This document shows, piece by piece, positions 21,759 through 29,140 of a DNA stretch of 30,454 bases. The first letter of the stretch is position 1, and each line of letters begins with the position of its first letter. The notes below the pieces were generated by a model. That model saw only the letters and a program-made list of their open reading frames with translations, was not told the DNA's origin and ran no database searches. The translations under genes and the position numbers were made by a program. Source of the stretch: a virus; the IMG/VR virus record IMGVR_UViG_3300020156_000070, positions 1 to 30,454 of that record. One strand, 5' to 3'.

Positions 21759-21949
21759 CAGGCGTCGTCCTCGAACCAGAAGTCAGCGACGTGCTCGAGG
21801 TTGACGTAGCGCTCCGGGCTGCCGCTCGACGCCGGGATGATCACGAACACTGGCCCGCCGTCCGCCGACTGCCACGTCTCGAGCCCGGTCAGGTCGGAAA
21901 CGCTCGGCTCGGCCACCGGGTCGCCGGTCTTCAGGGTCATACGCATCAT
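21758..21949 (-). CDS. Hypothetical 63-aa protein downstream of portal
   Basis: ATG 21949 has AGGGAG about 8 bases upstream, which favours it over the nearby ATG codons at 21946 and 21940. It lies 4 bases after the portal stop, and its own stop shares a base with the next ATG. The product has short strands (DGGPVFVIIPASS, YVNLEHVADFWFEDD) and looks like a single small beta domain with an acidic end. No Cys or membrane part; no family recognised. Confidence 0.65.
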   Translation of the reverse strand: MMRMTLKTGDPVAEPSVSDLTGLETWQSADGGPVFVIIPASSGSPERYVNLEHVADFWFEDDA

Positions 21950-21953
21950 GTGG

Positions 21954-23747
21954 CTAGCTCCCTAGTTGTGCGATTGCCTGGTCAGGTGTCAACGAGCCAT
22001 CGGCCAGGGCGAGCAGCGCCTGCTGCACGACCTCTGCGGGCACGCTGCCCACGTACCGGTCGGTGTCGGTCCACTCGTCGAGATCGAGGTTGAATCCGTC
22101 GTCGAGCTGTTCGAGCACGGCGGCCGTGATGTCCTCGCTGTACCGGTCGATCTCCATCGCGCCGAGCGCGCGCAACGCCGGGCCGAAGGTGGCCACCGCG
22201 CGGGCGCGCCAGTGGTCGGCGTCGAAAGCCGTACGTATGTCCTCCTGGGCACGCACCTGCGTGCGCCGGCCGCGACCGCCGGACAACCGCCGGTCCAGCT
22301 CACCGCGGATCTCGCCGCGCCAGCTCTCGATCTGCGAGCGCAGCACGCCGACAAGCGGATCGGCACGCCGGATCGGCACCACGTTGCTCGCGCTGGCCGG
22401 CTTCTGCGTAGGCTCGCCCCCGCCGCTGCCGGACTCGCCGGTCTTCGCGTCGTCGGTGGGCAGGTCGGCCTCCGGCTGCGGGTCGGCCGTCTCCGGCAGC
22501 GGTCCCAGCCCCACGTCTTCGCGCCACTCGTCCGCCAGCAGCAGCCCGGCGTTGACCAGGGCGACCACCGTGGCTGCGTCGCCGTAGCTGGACCGCGGCG
22601 CCAGGGCGGGCACGTCGCTGACGTCGAACCACCCGACGTCCTCGCCACCCCAGGCGGGGGCGAGCGCCAGGTTGATGTGGTCTTCCATCTCCCGCATATG
22701 CTGGCGGCAGGTCTCCCAGAAATTCTGGTCGTCCATCTGCATGTTGGTGAACTTCGAGCGCGTGCTGTCGCCGAGCTTGGACAGCGGCACGCCGAAGGCC
22801 ACGCACATGTCCTGGACCTTCGAGTCCCGGAGCACGGACATCTCCGCGTCCTTCTGCGCCCGGCCCAGCGTGATGACGTTCACCGGGTCCGGCACCGTGC
22901 CGGTCGTGCCCTCGCCGGCCTCGATCTCCCGCTCGGCGAACAGCGTCTTGCCGGCGTTGCGCGCCCCGCCGAAGCGGCCGCGGAACTGGTTGCGGAACGC
23001 CTTGCGTTCTTCGCGGTTCTCGAACGGTTCGTGGATGACCAGGTGTGCGGGGATGCCGCCGTTCTGCAGGAACGCCGCATCGAACTGGGCGATGAGCTGA
23101 GCCACGTTCACGTCGTGCGCGGCGAACTGCAACGGGCTCTCGGGCTGGCGGAAGTCGTGCATCGCCGGGCGCCAGCGGTAGAGCACCTGCTCGTTGGTGA
23201 ACTCCTGGTAGCCGCGCTCCCCCTTGGTGCCGTACTCGAAGCCGTCGAAGTAGTCCGGGCTGGTGCTGTTCGGGTTGGCCATCTTCGGCTTGAGGTGCTG
23301 GGCCATCAGCGGCCACAGGCCGACCACGCGTCCGGCGGCGTCGAACTCCTTCACCGCGGCGAACTTGCCCATGATCAGATAGCTCGCCACCCAGAAGCGC
23401 CAGAGCATGGCCGCGGACCACACCTTGTTGGGACCACCGGGTGCCGGGCCGAGCAGACGCGCCAGCGGGGCGGTGCTCCGGGCTTTCCGGCTGACCGCGT
23501 TGCCCGCCTGGAACGGCTGGCCGGCGATCGATGTGGCGATCTTGTCGATGCAGCGATAGGCGTACATCGTGCGCTGGTAGCCCCGCCGGATGAGCCCGGC
23601 CCCGTCCCAATCGGACTGGATCGGCTGACCGGGCGCGTAGTACTGGCTGGTGTACTGCGCCCCGGGGGGCGCCTGCGTGGAGCGCGGCAGCGGTGGGCGC
23701 GCGCGGAAGCCGGCCAGCGCGGCAGCGGCGTCAATCAGTCTTCCCAT
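21954..23747 (-). CDS. Portal protein (HK97 type)
   Basis: The 597-aa protein (ATG 23747, overlapping the preceding small gene by 17 bases) carries portal features: an early YAYRCIDKIATSIAGQPF helix, a WVASYLIMGKFAAVKEF strand set, then HLKPK and LYRWRP, the wing and stem region with NREERKAFRNQFRGRFG and a conserved VAFGVPLSKLGDS loop ahead of the crown. The last 170 residues are a longer, partly disordered and acidic tail with further helices. Twelve copies form the ring through which DNA is packaged and to which the connector binds. Confidence 0.92.
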   Translation of the reverse strand: MGRLIDAAAALAGFRARPPLPRSTQAPPGAQYTSQYYAPGQPIQSDWDGAGLIRRGYQRTMYAYRCIDKIATSIAGQPFQAGNAVSRKARSTAPLARLLGPAPGGPNKVWSAAMLWRFWVASYLIMGKFAAVKEFDAAGRVVGLWPLMAQHLKPKMANPNSTSPDYFDGFEYGTKGERGYQEFTNEQVLYRWRPAMHDFRQPESPLQFAAHDVNVAQLIAQFDAAFLQNGGIPAHLVIHEPFENREERKAFRNQFRGRFGGARNAGKTLFAEREIEAGEGTTGTVPDPVNVITLGRAQKDAEMSVLRDSKVQDMCVAFGVPLSKLGDSTRSKFTNMQMDDQNFWETCRQHMREMEDHINLALAPAWGGEDVGWFDVSDVPALAPRSSYGDAATVVALVNAGLLLADEWREDVGLGPLPETADPQPEADLPTDDAKTGESGSGGGEPTQKPASASNVVPIRRADPLVGVLRSQIESWRGEIRGELDRRLSGGRGRRTQVRAQEDIRTAFDADHWRARAVATFGPALRALGAMEIDRYSEDITAAVLEQLDDGFNLDLDEWTDTDRYVGSVPAEVVQQALLALADGSLTPDQAIAQLGS

Positions 23748-23895
23748 ACCGGTATCCCGTCACCTTGTCCGCGAGCCGGTCGAGCTGATCACCGGTCATC
23801 CGCGCCATGATATGCGGCCAAGTGGCGATCATGCCCAAACCGCCAGCTGCCAGCCCAGCCAGCAGGCCGAGCACGAACCACAGGATGCCGCTCAC
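23731..23895 (-). CDS. Small membrane protein, 54 aa
   Basis: The GTG start at 23895 overlaps the preceding stop (GTGA). The first 25 residues are hydrophobic and Leu/Gly-rich (ILWFVLGLLAGLAAGGLGMI), one clear transmembrane helix, followed by a basic cytoplasmic-type tail (LDRLADKVTGYRYGKTD). The last 17 bases overlap the portal start. A membrane protein between terminase and portal genes is uncommon for virion assembly and may instead serve host takeover or exclusion. Confidence 0.62.
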   Translation of the reverse strand: MSGILWFVLGLLAGLAAGGLGMIATWPHIMARMTGDQLDRLADKVTGYRYGKTD

Positions 23896-24101
23896 GACTC
23901 GGAATCCAGGAAGCGCTGAAAGTCGTCCGGGTTCGGCGACGGCTCCGGTGCCCATTCACCGTCAACGGCTCGCCGCTGAACCTCCACGCTGTAGTCGAGC
24001 AGCGCCCGCCCTCGCGCTTCCCATTCCGGTACAGGCCCCTTCACCGCGCCTTCTCGCCAGTCGGTGTAGCGGTAGCCGTACTCCCAGCGCGGGCGCTTCA
24101 C
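23892..24101 (-). CDS. Hypothetical 69-aa protein
   Basis: GTG 24101 overlaps the stop of the 28-aa membrane ORF (GTGA); a GTG at 24107 is an alternative. The protein is rich in Trp, Tyr and charged residues (RPRWEYGYRYTDWREG), then a helix (ALLDYSVEVQRRAVDGEW) and a Pro/Asn/Asp tail. No Cys, no membrane segment. It belongs to a chain of four tiny coupled genes between terminase and portal. Function unknown. Confidence 0.6.
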   Translation of the reverse strand: MKRPRWEYGYRYTDWREGAVKGPVPEWEARGRALLDYSVEVQRRAVDGEWAPEPSPNPDDFQRFLDSES

Positions 24102-24184
24102 GACCACAGCCGGTTCATCGCGCGGTGGGTGATGCCGATCATCGCCCCGCAGGTGGCCGCGTACAGGATCACGAACAGTGTCAT
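24098..24184 (-). CDS. Tiny membrane protein, 28 aa
   Basis: ATG 24184 overlaps the stop of the Cys-rich gene (ATGA) and its TGA overlaps the next GTG start (GTGA), so both ends are coupled. The sequence is mostly one hydrophobic segment (TLFVILYAATCGAMIGI) followed by a short basic end (THRAMNRLWS). Supported by perfect coupling on both sides and by the membrane segment; function unknown. Confidence 0.55.
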   Translation of the reverse strand: MTLFVILYAATCGAMIGITHRAMNRLWS

Positions 24185-24414
24185 GACACGTCACCCTCTC
24201 CGGCCGGCTCGCAGGTGCACGCGGCCAGCGGCACGCGCTCGCGGGGGCAGTACGGCACCGGCTGCTCCTGGCACGGGCACCCCTCGACCGGGCATTCGAT
24301 CTCGCGGCGCAGCAGACGGCCGCTGTCCGCCATGAGCTCGACCACCCGGTGGTCACCGTGCGGGTGCTCGCAGGTCGGGCAGGGGATCGGCTCGGTACTG
24401 ATCTGGTCAGTCAT
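24181..24414 (-). CDS. Zinc-finger-like Cys-rich protein, 77 aa
   Basis: ATG 24414 overlaps the terminase stop by 8 bases. The protein has eight Cys and three nearby His: CPTC (12, 15) with HPHGDH (17-22), then CPVEGCPC (41-48), CPRERV (56) and CTC (66-68). These pairs could make two treble-clef or ribbon-type zinc sites. Such small zinc proteins next to large terminase genes are found in many phages, but their role is not settled. DNA or protein binding is a reasonable guess. Confidence 0.7.
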   Translation of the reverse strand: MTDQISTEPIPCPTCEHPHGDHRVVELMADSGRLLRREIECPVEGCPCQEQPVPYCPRERVPLAACTCEPAGEGDVS

Positions 24415-25831
24415 CTTCAAACCTCATTCGTCGTTTGGCTTTCGCTGGTCCGAGCAGCAGTCTGTGTGCAGCCCACACCTCGGCGTCGAGCCGGTTGGGT
24501 GACCAGTCCGAAGGGGGGATCGGGTCGCCCTCGGCGTTGAACCGGCCCGGCGGAATCCAGGTGGTCCACTCCTCGGCGAGTTTGTCGAGCCCGAAGGAAC
24601 GCTCGCCGTCGTCCTTGAAGTCGGCCGCCACCAGGCCGGTGATGTGGTAGACCCGGCCCTGCTCGTAGAGCGAGACGACCGGCGTCGCCCGGATCTCCTT
24701 CCCGCGGGTGGCGTGCACGACCTCGACCGGCACCCGGTCACTACCCGCCCGGATGTTCGACCGCACCATGTCGCCACCGTAGTTGACCTCTGCCACGACC
24801 TCGTCCGCTTCGAACTCTTCGAAGGCGGCGAGCACAGCGGCGCGCCACCCCTCCGGCGAGTACTGCCCGCTCTTGTCCGCCAGAGTGTAGAAGTTCCGGT
24901 CCTTGTCGATGCCGGCCACGATGATCCCGGTCAGGTCGGAGGTCGACCACGCTGTGCCCGCGGGGTCGACGGCCACGACCACGCGCGTAAGCGGCGGTGC
25001 CTCGGGCACGTGCCTGATCAAGCGGTGGGTGATGAGCGCGCCCTCGGCAGCATCGAGGATGCGCCCCTCGAGCTCCTGCATGCCGAGTGTGGTGCCCTGG
25101 TACTGCGACTTGAGCCGGTTCAGCGTCCGTTCCGGCAGGTTCTCCTGGTTGTCGAATGTGGACACACCGTCCACCAGGTGGATATCCGGGTCGCTGGCCA
25201 GTTTCCGGATGAACTTGGTGGGCTTCGGCGTACTGGTGATGATCACCCGCGGGTCCTTGCCGAGCCGGACCGCGAACGTCGTGATATCCCACGCCACCTT
25301 GGCGTACTTCTGTGTAGCGATCTCCTCGAACCACGCGGTGTGGTACTGGTCACCACGCGTCTTCTCGGCGTCAGCCTGCGTGTTGGTGCCAAAGATCTTC
25401 GCCCGGCTGCCGTTGGTCAGCGTCAGCGTTCCGTGGCTGCGGTTCCAGTTCTTCACGTACTCCGGCGGGATGACGGCCAGCAGCCCCGACTCCCCCTCCA
25501 CGCAGACGTCACGGCCGATCGGGAAGTCGGGCACGATGATGGCGACACGGTGGTTCTTCTCGGACAGCATCCGCGTCTTGATCCACTCGGCGGCGCTGCG
25601 GGTCTTGCCGCCACCGCGGCCGTACATCAGGAACCAAGCCCACCAGTCTCCCGGCGGGGCGAGCTGCTTCGGCCTGGCATGGCGATTCGGGTAGAAGGCG
25701 TGCGGCTGGCCGTCGCACCCCGGAATGCCGCAATCCCATGCGTACTTGGCCAGGTAGGCAGCACGGCGCAGCCGAGCAAGCCTCTCATCCGGAGTGGGCG
25801 AGAGGCCTAGTTGCTCGGCTGCGGCGGTCAC
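24407..25831 (-). CDS. terL: Terminase large subunit
   Basis: The GTG start at 25831 overlaps the preceding stop (GTGA). Of 474 residues, 62-210 form the packaging ATPase: Walker A-like YGRGGGKT (70-77), Walker B WFEE (167-170) and the coupling motif STPKPT (200-205). The nuclease domain follows with D289 (AVDPAGT), E348 (VAEVNYGG) and D449 (RLDAEVW), the three metal-binding acids expected. It packages DNA into the prohead and cuts the concatemer. The N-terminus also has a Cys/His stretch (CGIPGCDGQPH, 34-44), a minor oddity. The Walker B has EE where DE is more usual. Confidence 0.94.
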   Translation of the reverse strand: MTAAAEQLGLSPTPDERLARLRRAAYLAKYAWDCGIPGCDGQPHAFYPNRHARPKQLAPPGDWWAWFLMYGRGGGKTRSAAEWIKTRMLSEKNHRVAIIVPDFPIGRDVCVEGESGLLAVIPPEYVKNWNRSHGTLTLTNGSRAKIFGTNTQADAEKTRGDQYHTAWFEEIATQKYAKVAWDITTFAVRLGKDPRVIITSTPKPTKFIRKLASDPDIHLVDGVSTFDNQENLPERTLNRLKSQYQGTTLGMQELEGRILDAAEGALITHRLIRHVPEAPPLTRVVVAVDPAGTAWSTSDLTGIIVAGIDKDRNFYTLADKSGQYSPEGWRAAVLAAFEEFEADEVVAEVNYGGDMVRSNIRAGSDRVPVEVVHATRGKEIRATPVVSLYEQGRVYHITGLVAADFKDDGERSFGLDKLAEEWTTWIPPGRFNAEGDPIPPSDWSPNRLDAEVWAAHRLLLGPAKAKRRMRFEDD

Positions 25832-26073
25832 TGTGGCGCCGACTGCGGGATCTGCGTGGGGTTCTCGGACTGCCAGTGCTCGAAGTCGTAGATCGCGTCC
25901 TGGACACCCTCGACGTGCCTATCCGGCGAACCACTCAGCCGGCAGATCACGGCGTATATGCGCAGCAATGCGACCGACAGTCTGTCCTGTGCCCGCAGCA
26001 CGAATACCCGTTCGTCCTTACCGATCGTCCCGCGCTCGAGCGTGACCCGTCCGTACTTCCGATCCACCGCCAC
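25828..26073 (-). CDS. Small phage protein, 81 aa
   Basis: The GTG start at 26073 shares a base with the preceding stop (TAG). The sequence begins with short strands (KYGRVTLERGTIGKDERVFV) and then a helix pair (RAQDRLSVALLRIYAVIC, HVEGVQDAIYDFEHWQSEN). The VFVLRAQD-type helix and the DFEHWQ segment recur in small proteins near actinophage terminases, which I recognise only as a pattern. No catalytic or metal motif. Function unknown. Confidence 0.62.
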   Translation of the reverse strand: MAVDRKYGRVTLERGTIGKDERVFVLRAQDRLSVALLRIYAVICRLSGSPDRHVEGVQDAIYDFEHWQSENPTQIPQSAPQ

Positions 26074-26417
26074 TAGATTCCACCTCTCTCGCTGATTTCC
26101 TTGAGGATGCAGCCACGCGCCCCGACGACGTGGGTGGGCTCGCCGGGCCGGCAGTTGCACGTCGGGTTGCAGTCCAAACAGGACGCTTTCGGGCCGATGT
26201 GCGTGCCGCCCTGCTCACGACTGCGGAACGCGGTGTGCCCGGTGTCCCTGCGGTGCGCCAGGCCCCAGGCGTTGCGGTGGCCGGCCCGGCTGAAGGTCAG
26301 GATCTCCTGTCGCGGGCACTGCAGGCAGACGAGCAGGTAGTCCGTGTACAGGTGGGTGACCACCTTGTCCCGGATCTGCTCCTGCTCGGCGGCCCACCGC
26401 TCGACGCGCTCATTCAT
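26073..26417 (-). CDS. Cys-rich protein upstream of terminase large subunit, 114 aa
   Basis: ATG 26417 overlaps the upstream stop (ATGA). Seven Cys occur: CLQC (31, 34), then CLDCNPTCNC (80-89) and C103, with several His between (H47, H55, H61, H73). This could hold one or two zinc sites. The first 28 residues form a charged helix (ERVERWAAEQEQIRDKV). I do not recognise the family. It sits between the small and large terminase genes with other Cys-rich small proteins in the cluster. Confidence 0.65.
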   Translation of the reverse strand: MNERVERWAAEQEQIRDKVVTHLYTDYLLVCLQCPRQEILTFSRAGHRNAWGLAHRRDTGHTAFRSREQGGTHIGPKASCLDCNPTCNCRPGEPTHVVGARGCILKEISERGGI

Positions 26418-26764
26418 CCGGTGGCTCGGGTGCCGAGCGCCCGCACCGCCGCGCTGTTCACGCTGGCCGTCACCGGGATGGCTTCCCCCAGGTCCGCCAT
26501 CAGCTCCCGTGCGAAGGCGCGGTTCTCCTGTGCCTGCTTCCCGCACTCCTGCATCCGGGCCTTCTCGAGCAGTTCGTCCATCTGTCCCGTGCTGTAGGTG
26601 ATGTGCGGCCAGTCCTCACCGTCGCCCACGCCGAACAGTTCCCTGCCGAGTTCGGTCAGGCTGCCCACGCTGTTCGCCAGGTAGCGGCCGTACGGCATGC
26701 CCTGCGGTGCGGCCACGTATCCGTTGAACTCGCTGCTGTAGCGGATGTCGTATGCGGTGGTCAC
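26414..26764 (-). CDS. Hypothetical 116-aa protein
   Basis: GTG 26764 overlaps the terminase small subunit stop (GTGA). The N-terminal half has aromatic strands (YDIRYSSEFNGYVAAPQG) and a short helix (SLTELGRELFGV); the C-terminal half is a charged helix (QMDELLEKARMQECGKQAQE) with a Thr/Ala-rich end. One Cys. No family recognised. Translational coupling to the small terminase suggests a packaging-related or co-expressed role, by position only. Confidence 0.6.
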   Translation of the reverse strand: MTTAYDIRYSSEFNGYVAAPQGMPYGRYLANSVGSLTELGRELFGVGDGEDWPHITYSTGQMDELLEKARMQECGKQAQENRAFARELMADLGEAIPVTASVNSAAVRALGTRATG

Positions 26765-27333
26765 TGAGTTTCCCTTTCGTGAGTGGAATCGTTGAGCCCC
26801 AACTGCTCGACCAGTTCGCGCAGTTCTTCATCCGGCGACTTCGCCGGAGCGGTGATCTCGACTTCCTGCTTGACCGGGACATCGGTGCCCCAGAGCTTGC
26901 GCTTGCTCTCGCTCAGCTTCCGGATGGTCTCGATCGCCTGCACGATCGGCCTGCTGTCGAGCAGCGGCTCGCAGGTGCAGTCGTTCACCGCGGTGTGCCG
27001 ATCCGCTGAGCAGTCCGCACTCCACCGGATGACACGCCCCTCGCTGACCACCAGCTGCATCCGCTCGTTGCCGAGCACGTCGTACGCCAGCCGGATCAAG
27101 TCGTCCAGTCGGTCGGACTCGAGCTGCCGGCGTTCGTTCACCAGCGGGTCGCGGACCTCCGCGGTCCAGGCTTTCAAGTCGTTCGCTACCGTCTGGTGCG
27201 ACACACCGAGTTCAGCGGCGATCTGCCGGTAGGACAGACCACGGATCGCCAGCCGGTGCGCCTGCTGCCGCCGTTCGGCCAGGGCAGCCTGCACGGTCGC
27301 GTCCTTGGTCGGGTGCTGCGACGGCTGGGCCAT
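26761..27333 (-). CDS. terS: Terminase small subunit (HTH)
   Basis: ATG 27333 has a strong AGGAGG site 10 bases upstream, better than the TTG at 27357. The 190-aa protein opens with a helix-turn-helix at about residues 30-57 (RGLSYRQIAAELGVSHQTVA), as in small terminases that recognise the packaging site. A charged helical middle with a CTC motif and an acidic C-terminus follow (ITAPAKSPDEELRELVEQL). It lies upstream of the large subunit, separated by three small genes, and likely starts the packaging module. Confidence 0.82.
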   Translation of the reverse strand: MAQPSQHPTKDATVQAALAERRQQAHRLAIRGLSYRQIAAELGVSHQTVANDLKAWTAEVRDPLVNERRQLESDRLDDLIRLAYDVLGNERMQLVVSEGRVIRWSADCSADRHTAVNDCTCEPLLDSRPIVQAIETIRKLSESKRKLWGTDVPVKQEVEITAPAKSPDEELRELVEQLGLNDSTHERETQ

Positions 27334-27385
27334 GATCGTCAATCCTCCTGAATCCAACTACCTGCTTGATCAACGTACCTGTTGA

Positions 27386-27847
27386 CTACGACTCGATGTA
27401 CCGAACAGCCAGCGCCTGCCTCGAGTACCGGTCGGCGTCCTCTGCCAACAGCCAGGTGATCGGCTTGCCCTCGAACGTCGACACCGGCAGTTCGTGCGGC
27501 CGAATCTGCTGCGTCCAGTCCCGCACGATCTGCGCACCCGGTGTCTTCCGGTCCAGCCCGATCGTGTGGTCGATCGCCAGCCGGTCAGCCTCGCCCCGCT
27601 CGCCGGCCGCCCGGCCGAACTCGCAGCGCGCGTCCGTGCACTCGGCGATCCACCGCAGCGTCGGCTCCGACCACCGGACCTGACCGAGGTGCACGACCGG
27701 CGGCACCCACTCCGCTGCCGCCCGTTCCCGCTTGCGCCGCGGTCGCCAGGCGAACAGCCAGAGCAGGCCGAGCCAGGTCGCCGGCACGATGGCCAGCGTC
27801 AGCACGGTGAACAGGATGCCGCCGAGCACAGTCATTACCTCGATCAT
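27386..27847 (-). CDS. Membrane-anchored hypothetical protein, 153 aa
   Basis: ATG 27847 overlaps the preceding stop (ATGA). Residues 5-33 form one long hydrophobic segment (VLGGILFTVLTLAIVPATWL and on), followed by a strongly basic stretch (RPRRKRERAA), so the C-terminal 115 residues should be cytoplasmic. They contain two Cys (ECTDARC) and an alpha/beta-looking end (LPVSTFEGKPITWLLAEDAD). No family recognised. The gene is not coupled to the small terminase, from which it is separated by 52 bases. Confidence 0.6.
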   Translation of the reverse strand: MIEVMTVLGGILFTVLTLAIVPATWLGLLWLFAWRPRRKRERAAAEWVPPVVHLGQVRWSEPTLRWIAECTDARCEFGRAAGERGEADRLAIDHTIGLDRKTPGAQIVRDWTQQIRPHELPVSTFEGKPITWLLAEDADRYSRQALAVRYIES

Positions 27848-28374
27848 GACGGGTCTCCGTATCCGTAGCGGTGCAGCAGCCGGATGAGCATGTCCGCCCG
27901 GATGCGCGCGTGGGCCGGACCGAGCACCGGCTCGAAGGAGACGAACGGCCCGGCGTAGAGCCTGGTCAGCACCGAGAGCCGGGCGTGAATCCACCAGTGC
28001 TCCGGCCGCTTGCGGTCACGCCGCTCGACCAGGAAGACCATGTTCGGCCCCCCGATGGCGTCGGGGGACCAGGCGATCGGGGCCATCTGCTCGGCCTCAT
28101 CCAGGAACTGGGCCACCTCGCCATCGGTCAGCCCGCCGTCACGCATCTTGACCGACCAGATGATGCCGGGCGTGCCGGTGATGTCCCCGGGGTCGGCCGC
28201 CGAGCGCCCGCCCGCGCGCCACCCGGTGACGATGGCCCGGTTCGCGTTCGGCCATCCAGTTGCCCGCAGGAAGCCCGCAAACTGCCGTTCGTAGGTCAGA
28301 CCCCGGGAACGGGCTGAGCGGCCGCGAGCGGACCGACTGGCGGCCTCTGCGTCCACCTCTACGCGGGCGGTCAC
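27844..28374 (-). CDS. PD-(D/E)xK-like nuclease or Holliday-junction-resolvase-like protein
   Basis: GTG 28374 overlaps the preceding stop (GTGA). The 176-aa protein follows the fold seen in phage resolvase/RecB-like nucleases: E29 in an N-terminal helix (LTYERQFAGFLRATGW), then GDITGTPGIIWSVK, where D64 and K76 match the conserved Asp and Lys but the usual Glu two residues before Lys is Ser74. The rest is helices and strands (AQFLDEAEQM, MVFLVERRDRK, WWIHARLSVL). A nuclease that repairs or cuts branched DNA is the likely function, but the Ser replacement may mean reduced or altered activity. It is placed early in the leftward operon. Confidence 0.65.
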   Translation of the reverse strand: MTARVEVDAEAASRSARGRSARSRGLTYERQFAGFLRATGWPNANRAIVTGWRAGGRSAADPGDITGTPGIIWSVKMRDGGLTDGEVAQFLDEAEQMAPIAWSPDAIGGPNMVFLVERRDRKRPEHWWIHARLSVLTRLYAGPFVSFEPVLGPAHARIRADMLIRLLHRYGYGDPS

Positions 28375-28706
28375 GACTGACCCGCCGATTCGAGAGCCAG
28401 CTGGCAGAACTCGCACTCGGCCAGCCGGCCCGAGTGGGTCACGCCCGGGAGCCGCACGTCCTCGTGCGTCGGCCCGACCACGTAGGCCGCGATGCGGATC
28501 GAACGCGAGTCGAGCACCCGGGCGAATCCACGCAGCCCGTGCCGGCGGCACCAGTTCCGCCACGCGTCGGCCGCCTGTGCCGGGCGCTGTTCGAAGTCCA
28601 CGCCCCGGGTCAGCTCCCACTCCGCTCCGTCAGCGAACCGGGGCCAGTCCACCCGGGGTGCGTACGGGGCCGGCTCCGGGGCCACCGGCACGATGCGTTC
28701 TGCCAT
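28371..28706 (-). CDS. Hypothetical 111-aa protein, first gene of the leftward operon
   Basis: The ATG at 28706 lies just after GGTGGAGG. The product has a Pro-rich start, Trp-containing helical stretches (DWPRFADGAEWELTR, ADAWRNWCRRHGLRG) and strands (VLDSRSIRIAAYVV). Three Cys include an ECEFC pair near the end. I do not recognise it. It is the first gene after the repeat-rich region, so the main promoter of this leftward transcript should lie just upstream, but no convincing -10/-35 pair was found. Confidence 0.6.
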   Translation of the reverse strand: MAERIVPVAPEPAPYAPRVDWPRFADGAEWELTRGVDFEQRPAQAADAWRNWCRRHGLRGFARVLDSRSIRIAAYVVGPTHEDVRLPGVTHSGRLAECEFCQLALESAGQS

Positions 28707-28776
28707 GCCTCCACCCTAGCTGATCGGCTGTCGATTGTCGTGTTTCGGTTTGGCTTCCTGCCGACTGCCTGCCAGC

Positions 28777-28812
28777 GCGTACGGCCCCCTCTCCCCCGGA
28801 GGGGCCGTACGC
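28777..28812. terminator. GC-rich hairpin upstream of the leftward operon
   Basis: GCGTACGGCCCC (28777-28788) and GGGGCCGTACGC (28801-28812) form a perfect 12-bp stem with a 12-base loop. No U-tract follows on either strand, so it could be a T-less actinobacterial terminator or a structural or operator element. It lies between the repeat array and the first leftward gene. Confidence 0.5.
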
Positions 28813-28826
28813 GCGCGCGAGGGCGA

Positions 28827-29097
28827 GGTTGTCCAGTGGTTGTCAATGATCTTGTTAGGTTGTCCGTCGCAGGTCAGGGCGGTTGTCCGAAAAACAGGCC
28901 TCTGGTTGTCCGGGAGGTTGTCAATGATCTTGTTAGGTTGTCCGTGCCTGGTCAGGGCGTTTCCGATATGTCCGTTTTGTCCGGTACAACCCCCCTGAAG
29001 ATCCACATCGGTTGTCTGAGCTGTGACCAGCAGAAACAGGGTTGTCCCAAGATCTTTTACTGGCCAGTAGACAACCAGATCAAGATCCCGGACAACC
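28827..29097. repeat. GGTTGTCC iteron-like array (candidate origin or operator region)
   Basis: Copies of GGTTGTC[CAT] occur in the same direction at 28827, 28838, 28858, 28881, 28904, 28916, 28936, 29010 and 29040, and inverted copies (GACAACC) at 29070 and 29091. Spacings in the first seven are 11, 20, 23, 23, 12 and 20 bp, so the sites fall close to one face of the helix. A 77-78-bp unit (from 28827) is repeated in tandem (from 28904), including an AT-rich ATGATCTTGTTA between sites. The stretch is clearly less GC-rich than the genes around it and has no supported ORF. It lies next to a replicative helicase gene. Confidence 0.75.
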
Positions 29098-29140
29098 GGC
29101 TGCCGACGCAGGCCCCTCTGCATGACCATGCACTCTCGGT

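Noticed and set aside
28827-28943. CRISPR array
   Set aside because: Repeats are only 8 bp with 3-15 bp between them and part of a tandem duplication; there are no unique 30-bp spacers and no cas genes.
28716-29129. Leftward 137-codon ORF through the repeat array
   Set aside because: Its peptide repeats simply mirror the DNA repeats, it has no ribosome site, and its composition is unlike neighbouring genes. I treat the region as non-coding.
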